A program made the position numbers and the translations under genes. A stretch of 25,378 nt of DNA, taken from positions 1-25,378 of the forward strand of contig JARKUZ010000045.1 in assembly GCA_029851945.1 (NCBI GenBank), in the 5' to 3' direction. The notes beneath the pieces were generated by a model. It was not told where the DNA came from. It saw nothing but the letters and a program-made list of their open reading frames with translations, and ran no database searches. This document shows positions 10,101 to 16,228 of the stretch, in pieces; position 1 is the first letter of the stretch; every line of letters begins with the position of its first letter. This DNA is from Terrisporobacter sp. Lineage in GTDB: Bacteria; Bacillota_A; Clostridia; Peptostreptococcales; Peptostreptococcaceae.

Positions 10101-10360
10101 GTGGAAAAATTATAATAACCATAAAAGAACAAAATGACAATGTAATAATTACTATAGAAGATACAGGCATAGGTATAGATAAGAAATATCATGAATCAGT
10201 ATTCAATAGATTTAATCAAGTAGTAGATGCAAACTCAGAAGTAAAGGGTGGAAGTGGATTAGGACTTACTATAACAAAACAGATAATTGAACTTCACAAT
10301 GGTAAGATATATTTAGAAAGTGAAGTAAATAAGGGTACTAAGTTTACTATTATCTTATAA
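7187..10360 (+). CDS. Two-component sensor histidine kinase with propeller sensor
   Basis: A 1057-residue membrane sensor kinase. Residues 1-27 are a signal or anchor segment. Residues about 30-690 hold 14 repeats of the type [LI]W[IV]GT..G[LI]..[IL] (two-component regulator propeller repeats), consistent with two seven-bladed propellers. A Y_Y_Y domain follows (about 700-770), then one transmembrane helix (about 777-797), a short coiled coil, a HisKA domain with SHELRTPLN (phosphorylated His842) and a HATPase domain with the N box (NLVGNAAKFTP, near 959), DTGIGID (near 991) and GGSGLGL (near 1021). The architecture matches sensor kinases common in Bacteroidetes, but receiver and DNA-binding domains are absent and no response regulator lies nearby, so the partner is unknown. 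The signal is probably extracellular, perhaps a carbohydrate by analogy. The gene is flanked by terminators on both sides and looks monocistronic. Confidence 0.93.
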   Translation: MKNKYIVGMILVITILVLGDVYKVYGYDVHFTKISNEDGLSQSTAEVIIQDKNGYIWIGTNDGLNKYNGYDFKIYRHDQRSKSSIANNYIVSLQEDSNGDIWVGTANGLSKIDINTDKITNYFNDKESGNLSHNNIGDILMTKGGEIIVGTSDGLNLYNPEEDKFERILGGKEDLSSQYIRELEEDEDGNIWIGTKSGVDKLDIKNKKVYKYSIGEDANETIKDDIYALLYDDGYMWVGTFKNGLNRINIETNEIKKYIHDPNDSTSIPSNFIRDVYKDSNDTLWVGTDRGLSRINEGKEFITYKNESTNYNSVSQDNVFDIIEDKSGLIWVGTYSGISIFDPKNKVIHYKNDPNNKNSLSENIVHGIYEDEDELLWVGTRSKGINIINRKNGDVSHLNRENTNYTLSDNSINDITGKEDKIYIGTKSGLNIIDKNDNSVIVYDKSNGLKEDDIRTVFIDSKDNLWLGTPNGISIIKLKTNDIINLDEVLEKSGIESLFAKVIYEDKSGVYWIGCFIDNGLISIDPKSKEIKNYKYDKNDESSISSNTIRDINEDIYGNLWIGTSYGLNKLNKETGKFTTYTTQDGLSNDIVYGILDDYKGDLWLSTNSGISRLDMKTEKFENFGVTDGLQGGEFNGNASYKSKKEELIFGGINGLNIFHPDDINTKQYTPKVMFDNFEINGKKYNDINNMEFEHDENFINITLFLPDYRNTKNIQYYYMLEGAKEGWRKVESNDINYSNLDPGNYTLRVKARSYNGTITSENQVKFKIKPPFYKSNLAIFIYIIIFVLIIYYNVNRVNRLDNMVKKRTSQLRKEMQKSNELLNKVIELERRKNNYFINLSHELRTPLNVIYTTEQLITEFNKSQGGIEREKLSQYMVVMDRNTKRLLRLINNLIDTTKIEYGKYNLNLKENDIVYVVEEATLSLKEYVENNGIELIIDPEVEEKYIVCDASEIERCIVNLVGNAAKFTPRGGKIIITIKEQNDNVIITIEDTGIGIDKKYHESVFNRFNQVVDANSEVKGGSGLGLTITKQIIELHNGKIYLESEVNKGTKFTIIL

Positions 10361-10404
10361 AATATAAAAAGAACGTTGTTTTAAAGCAACGTTCTTTTTA
10401 TATT
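10361..10404. terminator. Bidirectional terminator between convergent genes
   Basis: An 18-bp perfect stem (10361-10378 with 10387-10404) with GAACGTTG/CAACGTTC at its top carries A runs on the left and T runs on the right. It fills the gap between the sensor kinase stop and the hsmA stop and can terminate both strands. Confidence 0.92.
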
Positions 10405-10407
10405 TTA

Positions 10408-10803
10408 TTAATGCATCATTCCAATAAACATTCCAATAAAGTAAGGGATAAGCCATATAGACCAAACCACTATACTAAATTTATGGAATACTCTCTTTTG
10501 ATTTTCATCATTTTTATATAATACGTAAGTTGCCCAAAGAGCGTGAAATAGCATAAGAATTATAGCAAGTAAACCTGTTATTCCGTGTATACTCTCAGCA
10601 AGAGGGGAGATAGATAGGTTACCGCTAGAAGCAATACTTTTCATTGTAGTTGTACCTAAAGTATCACATACAAGACCTAACCAAAATATTATAACGTGCT
10701 TTTTGTTTAAAGTATTAGCTCTCCTTTCACTAAAAACACCTATAGTGTAGAAAACAAGGGCAGATGTAATAAATATAATTGCCATGATTAATTTAGTACT
10801 CAT
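10408..10803 (-). CDS. hsmA: HsmA family heme-binding membrane protein
   Basis: A 131-residue protein with four hydrophobic helices (about 5-25, 36-53, 70-96 and 108-128) and several histidines near the membrane (His73, His87, His107). The segment KKHVIIFWLGLVCDTLGTTT and the helix around HGITGLLAIILMLFHALWA fit the HsmA (TIGR03987-type) family. In C. difficile this protein, controlled by a MarR-type regulator in the same operon, binds heme and supports oxidative-stress defence. That role is transferred by family and context. The chosen start is ATG at 10803, eight bases after AAGGAG in the end of hsmR. An in-frame GTG at 10812 directly abuts that site and is unlikely. The gene begins five bases after the hsmR stop. 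Confidence 0.85.
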   Translation of the reverse strand: MSTKLIMAIIFITSALVFYTIGVFSERRANTLNKKHVIIFWLGLVCDTLGTTTMKSIASSGNLSISPLAESIHGITGLLAIILMLFHALWATYVLYKNDENQKRVFHKFSIVVWSIWLIPYFIGMFIGMMH

Positions 10804-10808
10804 AATTG

Positions 10809-11240
10809 TCACTCCTTAATTTTAGATAAAATATTTTTTAAGCTTAGTGTAAGCTCATATAAATCTTCATTATCACAATTTCTAAAAGTATTATCAAAAC
10901 TTTTTTGAATCTTAGATCGAAATTCAAAAGCAAAAGATCTTCCTTTATCAGTAAATTTTAGATAAGTATTTCGTTTATCAGTCTCCTTTTTAAATTTTTC
11001 CACATATCCACCTTGTTCAAGCCTAGTAACTATACCTGAAACAGTACCTTTGGCTAAAGACATTTCTTTACAAAGATCAGATATTGTTAAATCATTATTA
11101 TGAGCAATAAGTTTAATTACGATAATTTGTTGATAAGTCAAACTTTCTTCTTTAAAATTGTCTTCTATAGAATACATTGTCTTAGAGTAAAGTTCTTTTA
11201 ATAGTAAGACTATTTTAAAACAGTCATATTTTGAATTCAA
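10809..11240 (-). CDS. hsmR: MarR family regulator, HsmR-like
   Basis: A 143-residue winged-helix regulator. The helix-turn-helix covers about residues 54-76 (LTISDLCKEMSLAKGTVSGI) and is followed by the wing with KKETDKRNTYLKFTDKG. Terminal helices for dimerisation flank it. It is the first gene of a two-gene operon with hsmA, the arrangement known for the C. difficile heme-sensing pair HsmRA, in which HsmR represses the operon until heme is present. The start is TTG at 11240, seven bases after GAGG (11251-11248). A nearby ATG is out of frame. A palindrome placed inside its promoter suggests autoregulation. The heme-sensing role is inferred from the hsmA partner. A general MarR assignment is secure. 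Confidence 0.87.
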   Translation of the reverse strand: MNSKYDCFKIVLLLKELYSKTMYSIEDNFKEESLTYQQIIVIKLIAHNNDLTISDLCKEMSLAKGTVSGIVTRLEQGGYVEKFKKETDKRNTYLKFTDKGRSFAFEFRSKIQKSFDNTFRNCDNEDLYELTLSLKNILSKIKE

Positions 11241-11257
11241 AAAATCACCTCTATAAT

Positions 11258-11287
11258 TTATTACCCAGAAAGTTTGGATACAAACAA
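11258..11287 (-). promoter_or_regulatory. hsmRA promoter with embedded palindrome (putative HsmR operator)
   Basis: Read on the minus strand, TTGTTT (11287-11282) and TAATAA (11263-11258) are separated by 18 bases and fit -35 and -10 elements. Between them lies the inverted repeat GTTTG-4-CAAAC (11272-11285). A MarR dimer bound there would block RNA polymerase. The elements are visible; the regulation is inference. Confidence 0.45.
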
Positions 11288-11400
11288 TTAAAAGTTAAAA
11301 AGTGAATAATTTATATACGAACCAATTTTAAAAAATTATATAGATAAAGAAAAATAACATATAATAATTAATAAAATATTTTTTTATAAGGAGGATTAAT

Positions 11401-12396
11401 ATGAAGGGAGCAGTAAATACATATAGAGGAAATATAGTTGAGTGTAGCCATAATGTTCATATAGCCGTAGTCGATAGTAATAATAAATTACTAAAGTATT
11501 ATTCAAATCCAGATGAAATTGTATATGCAAGATCTAGCGTAAAACCAATACAAGCAATACAAGTTTTAGAGAGTGGAGCTTGTGAAAAATATAGTATAAA
11601 TAATAAAGAAATAGCACTAATGTGCTCTTCTCACTCCAGTGAAGATTACCATGTAGAGGGTATAGATAGTATATTAAAAAAATCAAATCTTAGCGAAGAT
11701 AATTTAAAGTGTGGAACTAATATACCATTTAATTTAAATGTATATAAGAATTTAATTAAGTCAGGAAAAGATATAACTAAAAAATATCACAACTGTTCTG
11801 GAGAGCATTGTGGAATGTTGATTAGTGCTAAATTTAATAAGGAAACTTTAGATGATTACTTAGAATTGAAACACCCAGTTCAGCAAAGAATATTAAATGA
11901 TATATCTAAAATATGTGGGTGTGATAGGAAAAATATCTTAATGGGGGTAGATGGGTGTGGTGCGCCAGTACATGCACTAAAGTTAAAAAATTTAGCATAT
12001 GGATTTGCACAAATGGCTAATCCTGCAAATATACATGATAAATCAGAGTACATAAATAAAATAACTGAAGCTATGACTAGTTATCCTGAGATGGTAGGAG
12101 GAAGTGATAGATTTTGTACAGAATTAATGAAGGCATGTAAAGGAAGAATATTTGGGAAAATGGGATCTGAGGGTGTATATTTATTAGGGGATAAAAAAAA
12201 TGGGATAGGTATAGCTGTTAAAACAGAAGATGGAAGTAATATATCTACTAACTGTGCAGTAGTAGAAACTTTAAATCAATTAAGTTTAATATCTAAAGAA
12301 GAAAAAGAAAAATTATCTAATTTTCATAATCCAAAGTTAAAAAATGATAGAGGAGAAATTGTTGGAGAAACAAAATCAGAGTTTAAACTTAGGTAA
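11401..12396 (+). CDS. Asparaginase II family protein
   Basis: A 331-residue protein of the asparaginase II (PF06089) family, related to the thermolabile Rhizobium etli type enzymes and not to the classical AnsA/AnsB fold. Visible family motifs are RSSVKPIQ (44-51, Ser45 and Lys48), ALMCSSHSSE (72-81), NCSGEHCGM (132-140, Cys133) and GVDGCGAPV (183-191, Cys187). The expected reaction is hydrolysis of L-asparagine to aspartate and ammonia in the cytosol. The residue three after Cys133 is Glu136, where many relatives have Lys (NCSGKH). This may alter metal binding or activity. Translation starts at ATG 11401 after AAGGAGGATT (11388-11397). The gene diverges from hsmRA, and no terminator was seen behind it. 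Confidence 0.88.
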   Translation: MKGAVNTYRGNIVECSHNVHIAVVDSNNKLLKYYSNPDEIVYARSSVKPIQAIQVLESGACEKYSINNKEIALMCSSHSSEDYHVEGIDSILKKSNLSEDNLKCGTNIPFNLNVYKNLIKSGKDITKKYHNCSGEHCGMLISAKFNKETLDDYLELKHPVQQRILNDISKICGCDRKNILMGVDGCGAPVHALKLKNLAYGFAQMANPANIHDKSEYINKITEAMTSYPEMVGGSDRFCTELMKACKGRIFGKMGSEGVYLLGDKKNGIGIAVKTEDGSNISTNCAVVETLNQLSLISKEEKEKLSNFHNPKLKNDRGEIVGETKSEFKLR

Positions 12397-12552
12397 TTTG
12401 TGGTAAGAATATAATATATTAAATTAATCAAAAAATATATATATTTTTACAATAATAGGTATAATAAAAGTAAGATAAAATAAAGTATTTACAAATGTTT
12501 ATATGGTAATTATAATTAAAAGATGCAAAATTTAACAACGAGGTGGTTGGAC

Positions 12553-13047
12553 ATGAAAAAATTAGGAAATGTATTACATGGTTTAAAAGAAGAATTAACA
12601 GGATTAGCGGGGGTTATGCTAGCTTCAGAAAGAATTAATACACAAAGATGTATAGGAAAAGATTTAGACACAACTAAGACTATAATAGACCAAGATGTAG
12701 AAAAAGAAGAATTAACACAAGAAGAGTTAAATAAGTTAGGAAAAGAAATATCTACAATAGCGAAAGAAATAAAAGGGATATCAGGAGTTATGCTAACATC
12801 AGAGAGAATAAATACTCAAAGATGTATAGGAAAAGATTTAGATACAACTAAAACTATAATAGACCAAAAAGAAGTAAAAAAAGAAATTGACAAAGAAGAA
12901 ATAGGTAAAAAAGAAATAGAAAAATTAGTACATGAATTAAAAGGCCTATTAGCAGAAATGTTAGTATCAGAAAGAATAAACAGTCAAAGATGTATAGGAA
13001 AAGATTTAGATACAACTAAAACTATAATAGATAATAATAAAAAATAA
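12553..13047 (+). CDS. Triple-repeat cysteine-containing protein of unknown function
   Basis: I do not recognise this family. The 164-residue product has no signal peptide or membrane helix. It is built from three units of about 57 residues, each a predicted amphipathic helix (LKEELTGLAG, IAKEIKGISG, LVHELKGLLA) followed by a nearly invariant core: SERIN, T or S, then QRCIGKDLDTTKTIID. The cores span residues 21-47, 79-105 and 135-161, with one cysteine each (Cys33, Cys91, Cys147). Linkers are Lys/Glu-rich. The start is ATG at 12553, six bases after GAGGTGG (12540-12546). An in-frame ATG at 12523 has no ribosome site. A terminator follows. The repeats could bind a partner or metal as a trimeric array, or be released peptides. 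None of this can be decided here. Confidence 0.8.
   Translation: MKKLGNVLHGLKEELTGLAGVMLASERINTQRCIGKDLDTTKTIIDQDVEKEELTQEELNKLGKEISTIAKEIKGISGVMLTSERINTQRCIGKDLDTTKTIIDQKEVKKEIDKEEIGKKEIEKLVHELKGLLAEMLVSERINSQRCIGKDLDTTKTIIDNNKK
12613..13035 (+). repeat. Three in-frame copies of an 81-bp coding repeat
   Basis: Copies lie at 12613-12693, 12787-12867 and 12955-13035. A stretch from AGATGTATAGGAAAAGATTT onward is the same in all three. Differences elsewhere are largely at third codon positions (GAA/GAG, ATT/ATA, ACA/ACT), so the protein sequence is held more tightly than the DNA. This argues for old duplication under selection, not a recent copying event. Confidence 0.9.
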
Positions 13048-13079
13048 TTAAAACACCTACATTAATGTAGGTGTTTTTG
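13048..13079 (+). terminator. Terminator after the triple-repeat gene
   Basis: AAACACCTAC (13051-13060) pairs with GTAGGTGTTT (13067-13076) around ATTAAT, followed by T residues. It separates the repeat gene from the molybdate operon, which begins only about 45 bases later, so partial read-through is possible. Confidence 0.9.
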
Positions 13080-13123
13080 ATAATATAAAGATGTTATAAA
13101 ATTAATTTAGGGAGAAGTATATT

Positions 13124-13891
13124 ATGAAAAAATTTAGCATCTTTATGGGAATATTATGTTTAATATCTACTAGTATTTTAGGGTGTACAAGTAATGAAAA
13201 TAATAAAAAACAAATTAATGTTTCGGTAGCAGCAAGTTTAAAAGAAGCAATTTTAGAATTAAAAAAAGAATATGAACTTAAAAATGATAATGTAGAATTA
13301 GTAATAAATTATGGTTCATCAGGAACTCTAAAACAACAAATTGAACAAGGGGCTCCTTGTGATTTATTCATTTCAGCAGGGAAAAAACAAGTAGATGAGT
13401 TAAATAAAAAAGGTATATTAAATAAAGAAAGTGTAAGAGATTTAGTAAAAAATAAGTTGGTTTTAATTAGTAGTAATAATTCAAACAGTTATAGTATGAA
13501 TGATCTTATGAGTGAAAAAGTCAAACATATAGGAATAGGTCACCCTAAAAGTGTACCAGCAGGAGAATATGCATATGAAACTTTAAAAAATTTAAATTTA
13601 GAGGAAAAAGTAAAAGACAAGTTAGTTTATGCAAAAGATGTAAAAGAAGTACTAGCATGGACTCAAGCAGAAAACGTAGACGTAGGATTTGTATATTCAA
13701 CGGATGTAGTAAACAATAATAAAATTAATGTTATAAAGGAAATAGATGATAAATATCATTCGCCTATAATATACCCAATGGCAATAATAAAGGATAGCAA
13801 AAATATAGAAGAGGCTAAAAATTTCCAAGAATTTTTATTTAGCAATGAGGGGCAAGATATTTTAAAAAAATATGGGTATAAGGAAATATAA
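13124..13891 (+). CDS. modA: Molybdate ABC transporter substrate-binding lipoprotein
   Basis: A 255-residue extracytoplasmic solute-binding protein. The N terminus is a lipoprotein signal with lipobox SILGC and lipidated Cys21. The mature part begins with INVSVAASLKEAI, has NYGSSGTLKQQIEQGAPCD and later GHPKSVPAGEYA, the anion-contact segments characteristic of ModA. It should capture molybdate (or tungstate) outside the membrane and hand it to ModB. It is the first gene of modABC and lies 28 bases before modB. The start has AGGGAGA at 13109-13115. No molybdenum-cofactor riboswitch fits in the short leader. Confidence 0.93.
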   Translation: MKKFSIFMGILCLISTSILGCTSNENNKKQINVSVAASLKEAILELKKEYELKNDNVELVINYGSSGTLKQQIEQGAPCDLFISAGKKQVDELNKKGILNKESVRDLVKNKLVLISSNNSNSYSMNDLMSEKVKHIGIGHPKSVPAGEYAYETLKNLNLEEKVKDKLVYAKDVKEVLAWTQAENVDVGFVYSTDVVNNNKINVIKEIDDKYHSPIIYPMAIIKDSKNIEEAKNFQEFLFSNEGQDILKKYGYKEI

Positions 13892-13919
13892 TTAGAAGAT
13901 AGGGGGAATTACATAAAAT

Positions 13920-14603
13920 ATGAATCTTGATTTGGCACCATTAGTTATATCTATAAAAACATCTCTAATTGCAACTATTATAACAAGTATAATAGGAATT
14001 TTAATAGCGTATCTTATGATGAATTATAAAGGAAAATTTAGAACACTAATCGAGATAATCTTAACCCTTCCTTTAATACTTCCTCCAACAGTAGTTGGGT
14101 TTTGTTTATTACTTATATTCGGCAAAAATGGGATAATAGGAAATATATTAATATCAATGAATAAAAATATAATATTTACTTGGTGGGCTACTGTAATTTC
14201 AGCAGTAGCAGTATCTTTACCAATTATGTACAGAAGTTTAAGGTCGGCATTTGAACAAATCGATGAAAATATAATATTATCAGCAAGGACCCTAGGTCTT
14301 AGTGAGTGGAATATATTTAAAAAGATAATATTACCGCTATCAACACCTGGCTTGATAGGAGGTATAGCATTATCATTTGCAAGAGCAATAGGTGAGTTTG
14401 GAGCTACGTTGATGATAGCAGGAAATATACCCGGAAAAACACAAACAATACCAATAGCTATATTTTTTGAGGTTGAAAGTGGAAATATGGATATGGCTAG
14501 CTTTTGGGTTATGGTAATAATACTAATGTCATTAGGTATAATGTTAATACTTAATTATTGGTCTAACAAACAATTAAAAATAGTAGGAAAGAGGAAAAAA
14601 TAA
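13920..14603 (+). CDS. modB: Molybdate ABC transporter permease
   Basis: A 227-residue inner-membrane permease with five to six hydrophobic helices. It carries LPLILPPTVVGF near residue 55 and the ATPase-contact loop SARTLGLSEWNIFKKI..P, then ARAIGEFGATLMIAGNIPG, the ModB signature. It forms the transmembrane channel for the ModA cargo. The start is ATG at 13920. The purine-rich ribosome site AGGGGGA (13901-13907) is 12 bases away, a little farther than usual. The stop codon overlaps the modC start by one base, showing translational coupling. Confidence 0.94.
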   Translation: MNLDLAPLVISIKTSLIATIITSIIGILIAYLMMNYKGKFRTLIEIILTLPLILPPTVVGFCLLLIFGKNGIIGNILISMNKNIIFTWWATVISAVAVSLPIMYRSLRSAFEQIDENIILSARTLGLSEWNIFKKIILPLSTPGLIGGIALSFARAIGEFGATLMIAGNIPGKTQTIPIAIFFEVESGNMDMASFWVMVIILMSLGIMLILNYWSNKQLKIVGKRKK

Positions 14604-15637
14604 TGTCTCTATATATTGATATAGAAAAAAAGGTTGGAGAAAAAATATTAAAAGTGAAAATAAATCAAGAATGTAAAAAACTAGTTTTTTTAGGACAATC
14701 AGGCTCGGGGAAGAGTATGACATTAAAATGTATTGCAGGCCTTGAAACACCGGATAAAGGTAGAATTATATTAAACAATAAGGTACTATTTGATTCGGAT
14801 GAAAAAGTAAACCTACCTCCTCAGGATAGAAAAGTCGGATTTTTATTTCAAAATTATGGACTATTTCCTCATATGACTGTAAAGAAAAATATAGAGATTG
14901 GAATAAATAAGTTACAAAAAAAAGATAGAGAAGAATTATCTCAAAAGTATATAAACAAATTAAAGCTTAATGGATTAGAAAATAGGTACCCTTATGAATT
15001 GTCAGGAGGACAAGCACAGAGGGTAGCGTTAGCTAGAGTTTTAGTTACGGAACCAGAAATTTTGTTGCTAGATGAACCATTTTCGGCGCTAGATTATCAT
15101 CTAAGAAAAAACATAGAATTAGAAATAAGTGAAATATTAAATGAATACAATAAAAATTCAATAATTGTTACTCATGATATAGAAGAAGCATATAGAATGT
15201 GTGAGAACATTTTAGTGTATGAAGATTTAGAGGCTAAGGTTAAAAAAAATAGACATGATTTATTCAATAACCCAAGTACAGTTTTAGAAGCTAAAATAAC
15301 TGGATGTAAAAATATATCAAGAGTTAAGATTTTAGAGGATAAAACTATATATGCTATAGATTGGGATTTAATAATAGAAAATATAAAGGTAAAAAATTTC
15401 AAGTACATAGGGATAAGAGAAAATAATATAAGTATAGATAAGGTAGAAGACTCAAGAAGTAATGAATTTGTAGTAGAAAATATAATAGAAAATCCAGAAA
15501 CAGTAAGTGTTTTTTTAAGAAAAGATAAAAGTAAAAAAGCTATAGAAGTAAGATTAAAGAATAAAGATCTAAAGCTTGTAAGAGGGAATAGAGTTAGTAT
15601 AAATATTAATGGTAATGAAATATACTATTTAAATTAG
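14603..15637 (+). CDS. modC: Molybdate ABC transporter ATP-binding protein
   Basis: A 344-residue ABC ATPase that powers molybdate import. Residues 1-225 hold Walker A GQSGSGKS (31-38), the Q-loop glutamine (Gln83), signature LSGGQ (133-137), Walker B LLLDEP (154-159) and the switch histidine (His191). The C-terminal 110 residues are divergent and lysine-rich and probably form the regulatory TOBE-like domain found in ModC proteins, though the match is weak by eye. ATG at 14603 overlaps the modB stop by one base, with GAGG at 14591-14594. No molybdoenzyme or cofactor synthesis gene is in the window. Confidence 0.93.
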   Translation: MSLYIDIEKKVGEKILKVKINQECKKLVFLGQSGSGKSMTLKCIAGLETPDKGRIILNNKVLFDSDEKVNLPPQDRKVGFLFQNYGLFPHMTVKKNIEIGINKLQKKDREELSQKYINKLKLNGLENRYPYELSGGQAQRVALARVLVTEPEILLLDEPFSALDYHLRKNIELEISEILNEYNKNSIIVTHDIEEAYRMCENILVYEDLEAKVKKNRHDLFNNPSTVLEAKITGCKNISRVKILEDKTIYAIDWDLIIENIKVKNFKYIGIRENNISIDKVEDSRSNEFVVENIIENPETVSVFLRKDKSKKAIEVRLKNKDLKLVRGNRVSININGNEIYYLN

Positions 15638-15703
15638 AAGAAAATTAGTAAATATTACAATATATTACAGAATTTATAATAAATATAGATATAAATTAAA
15701 TAA

Positions 15704-15712
15704 TGATATAAT
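15704..15712 (+). promoter_or_regulatory. Putative extended -10 promoter of the nfeD operon
   Basis: TGATATAAT is an extended -10 element (TGn followed by TATAAT at 15707-15712), 36 bases before the nfeD start. The -35 region is poor, which is tolerated by extended -10 promoters. Confidence 0.4.
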
Positions 15713-15747
15713 ACAATTAATATATATTTATATTTAGGAGGGGGTCA

Positions 15748-16188
15748 ATGAAACTAGTATGGTTAGTTGTAGCAATAATATTTGCTATAGCAGAAGCTAT
15801 GACACCGAGCTTAACTTTAATTTGGTTTAGTTTAGCTGCTGTAATACTTATGTTTTTAAGTAGTTTTATAGAAAGTATAATAGTCCAAGTAATATTATTT
15901 GCTGTAATATCAATAATTTTATTAATAGTAGGTACTAGAAAGATAGTTAAAAAAGATAAAACATTTAAGTATAGTACAAATCTTAATGCTGTATTAAATA
16001 AAAAAGGTATAGTAAAAGAAGATATAAAAGAAAATCAAATGGGGTTAGTAGTAGTAGATAATGAAGAGTGGAGTGCAATATCTATAGACAATAGTGAGAT
16101 TTTAAGAGGTGAGGAAGTTAAAGTGATTAAGATAGAGGGAGTTAAGTTAGTTGTAAGTAAACATGATGAAGTATCTATAATTAAATAG
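15748..16188 (+). CDS. NfeD-like membrane protein
   Basis: A 146-residue short-form NfeD protein. Residues 1-70 make two to three membrane helices (EAMTPSLTLIWFSLAA, then a long hydrophobic stretch). Residues 85-146 make the OB-fold domain with the pattern G.VVVDNEEWSAIS....I..GEEVKVI.I.GVKLVV typical of NfeD. Such proteins pair with SPFH/stomatin proteins and are thought to help organise membrane microdomains. Exactly that partner follows 40 bases downstream, so an operon is clear. The start has a very strong site AGGAGGGGG (15736-15744). Confidence 0.92.
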   Translation: MKLVWLVVAIIFAIAEAMTPSLTLIWFSLAAVILMFLSSFIESIIVQVILFAVISIILLIVGTRKIVKKDKTFKYSTNLNAVLNKKGIVKEDIKENQMGLVVVDNEEWSAISIDNSEILRGEEVKVIKIEGVKLVVSKHDEVSIIK

Positions 16189-16228
16189 TTAAATAAAAAA
16201 TTATATAAATTATTTAGGAGGATGTATT

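Noticed and set aside
7582..10170. Several minus-strand open frames inside the sensor kinase gene (for example 7582-7983 and 9808-10170)
   Set aside because: They are Ser/Ile/Leu-rich shadows of the repetitive kinase gene, without ribosome sites or recognisable domains.
10804..10812. GTG start for HsmA overlapping the hsmR stop
   Set aside because: The GTG touches the AAGGAG directly, leaving no spacing. ATG 10803 is spaced eight bases.
12523..12552. Upstream ATG giving the triple-repeat protein ten more residues
   Set aside because: No ribosome binding site precedes it, while ATG 12553 has GAGGTGG at good distance and the upstream residues include the ribosome site itself.
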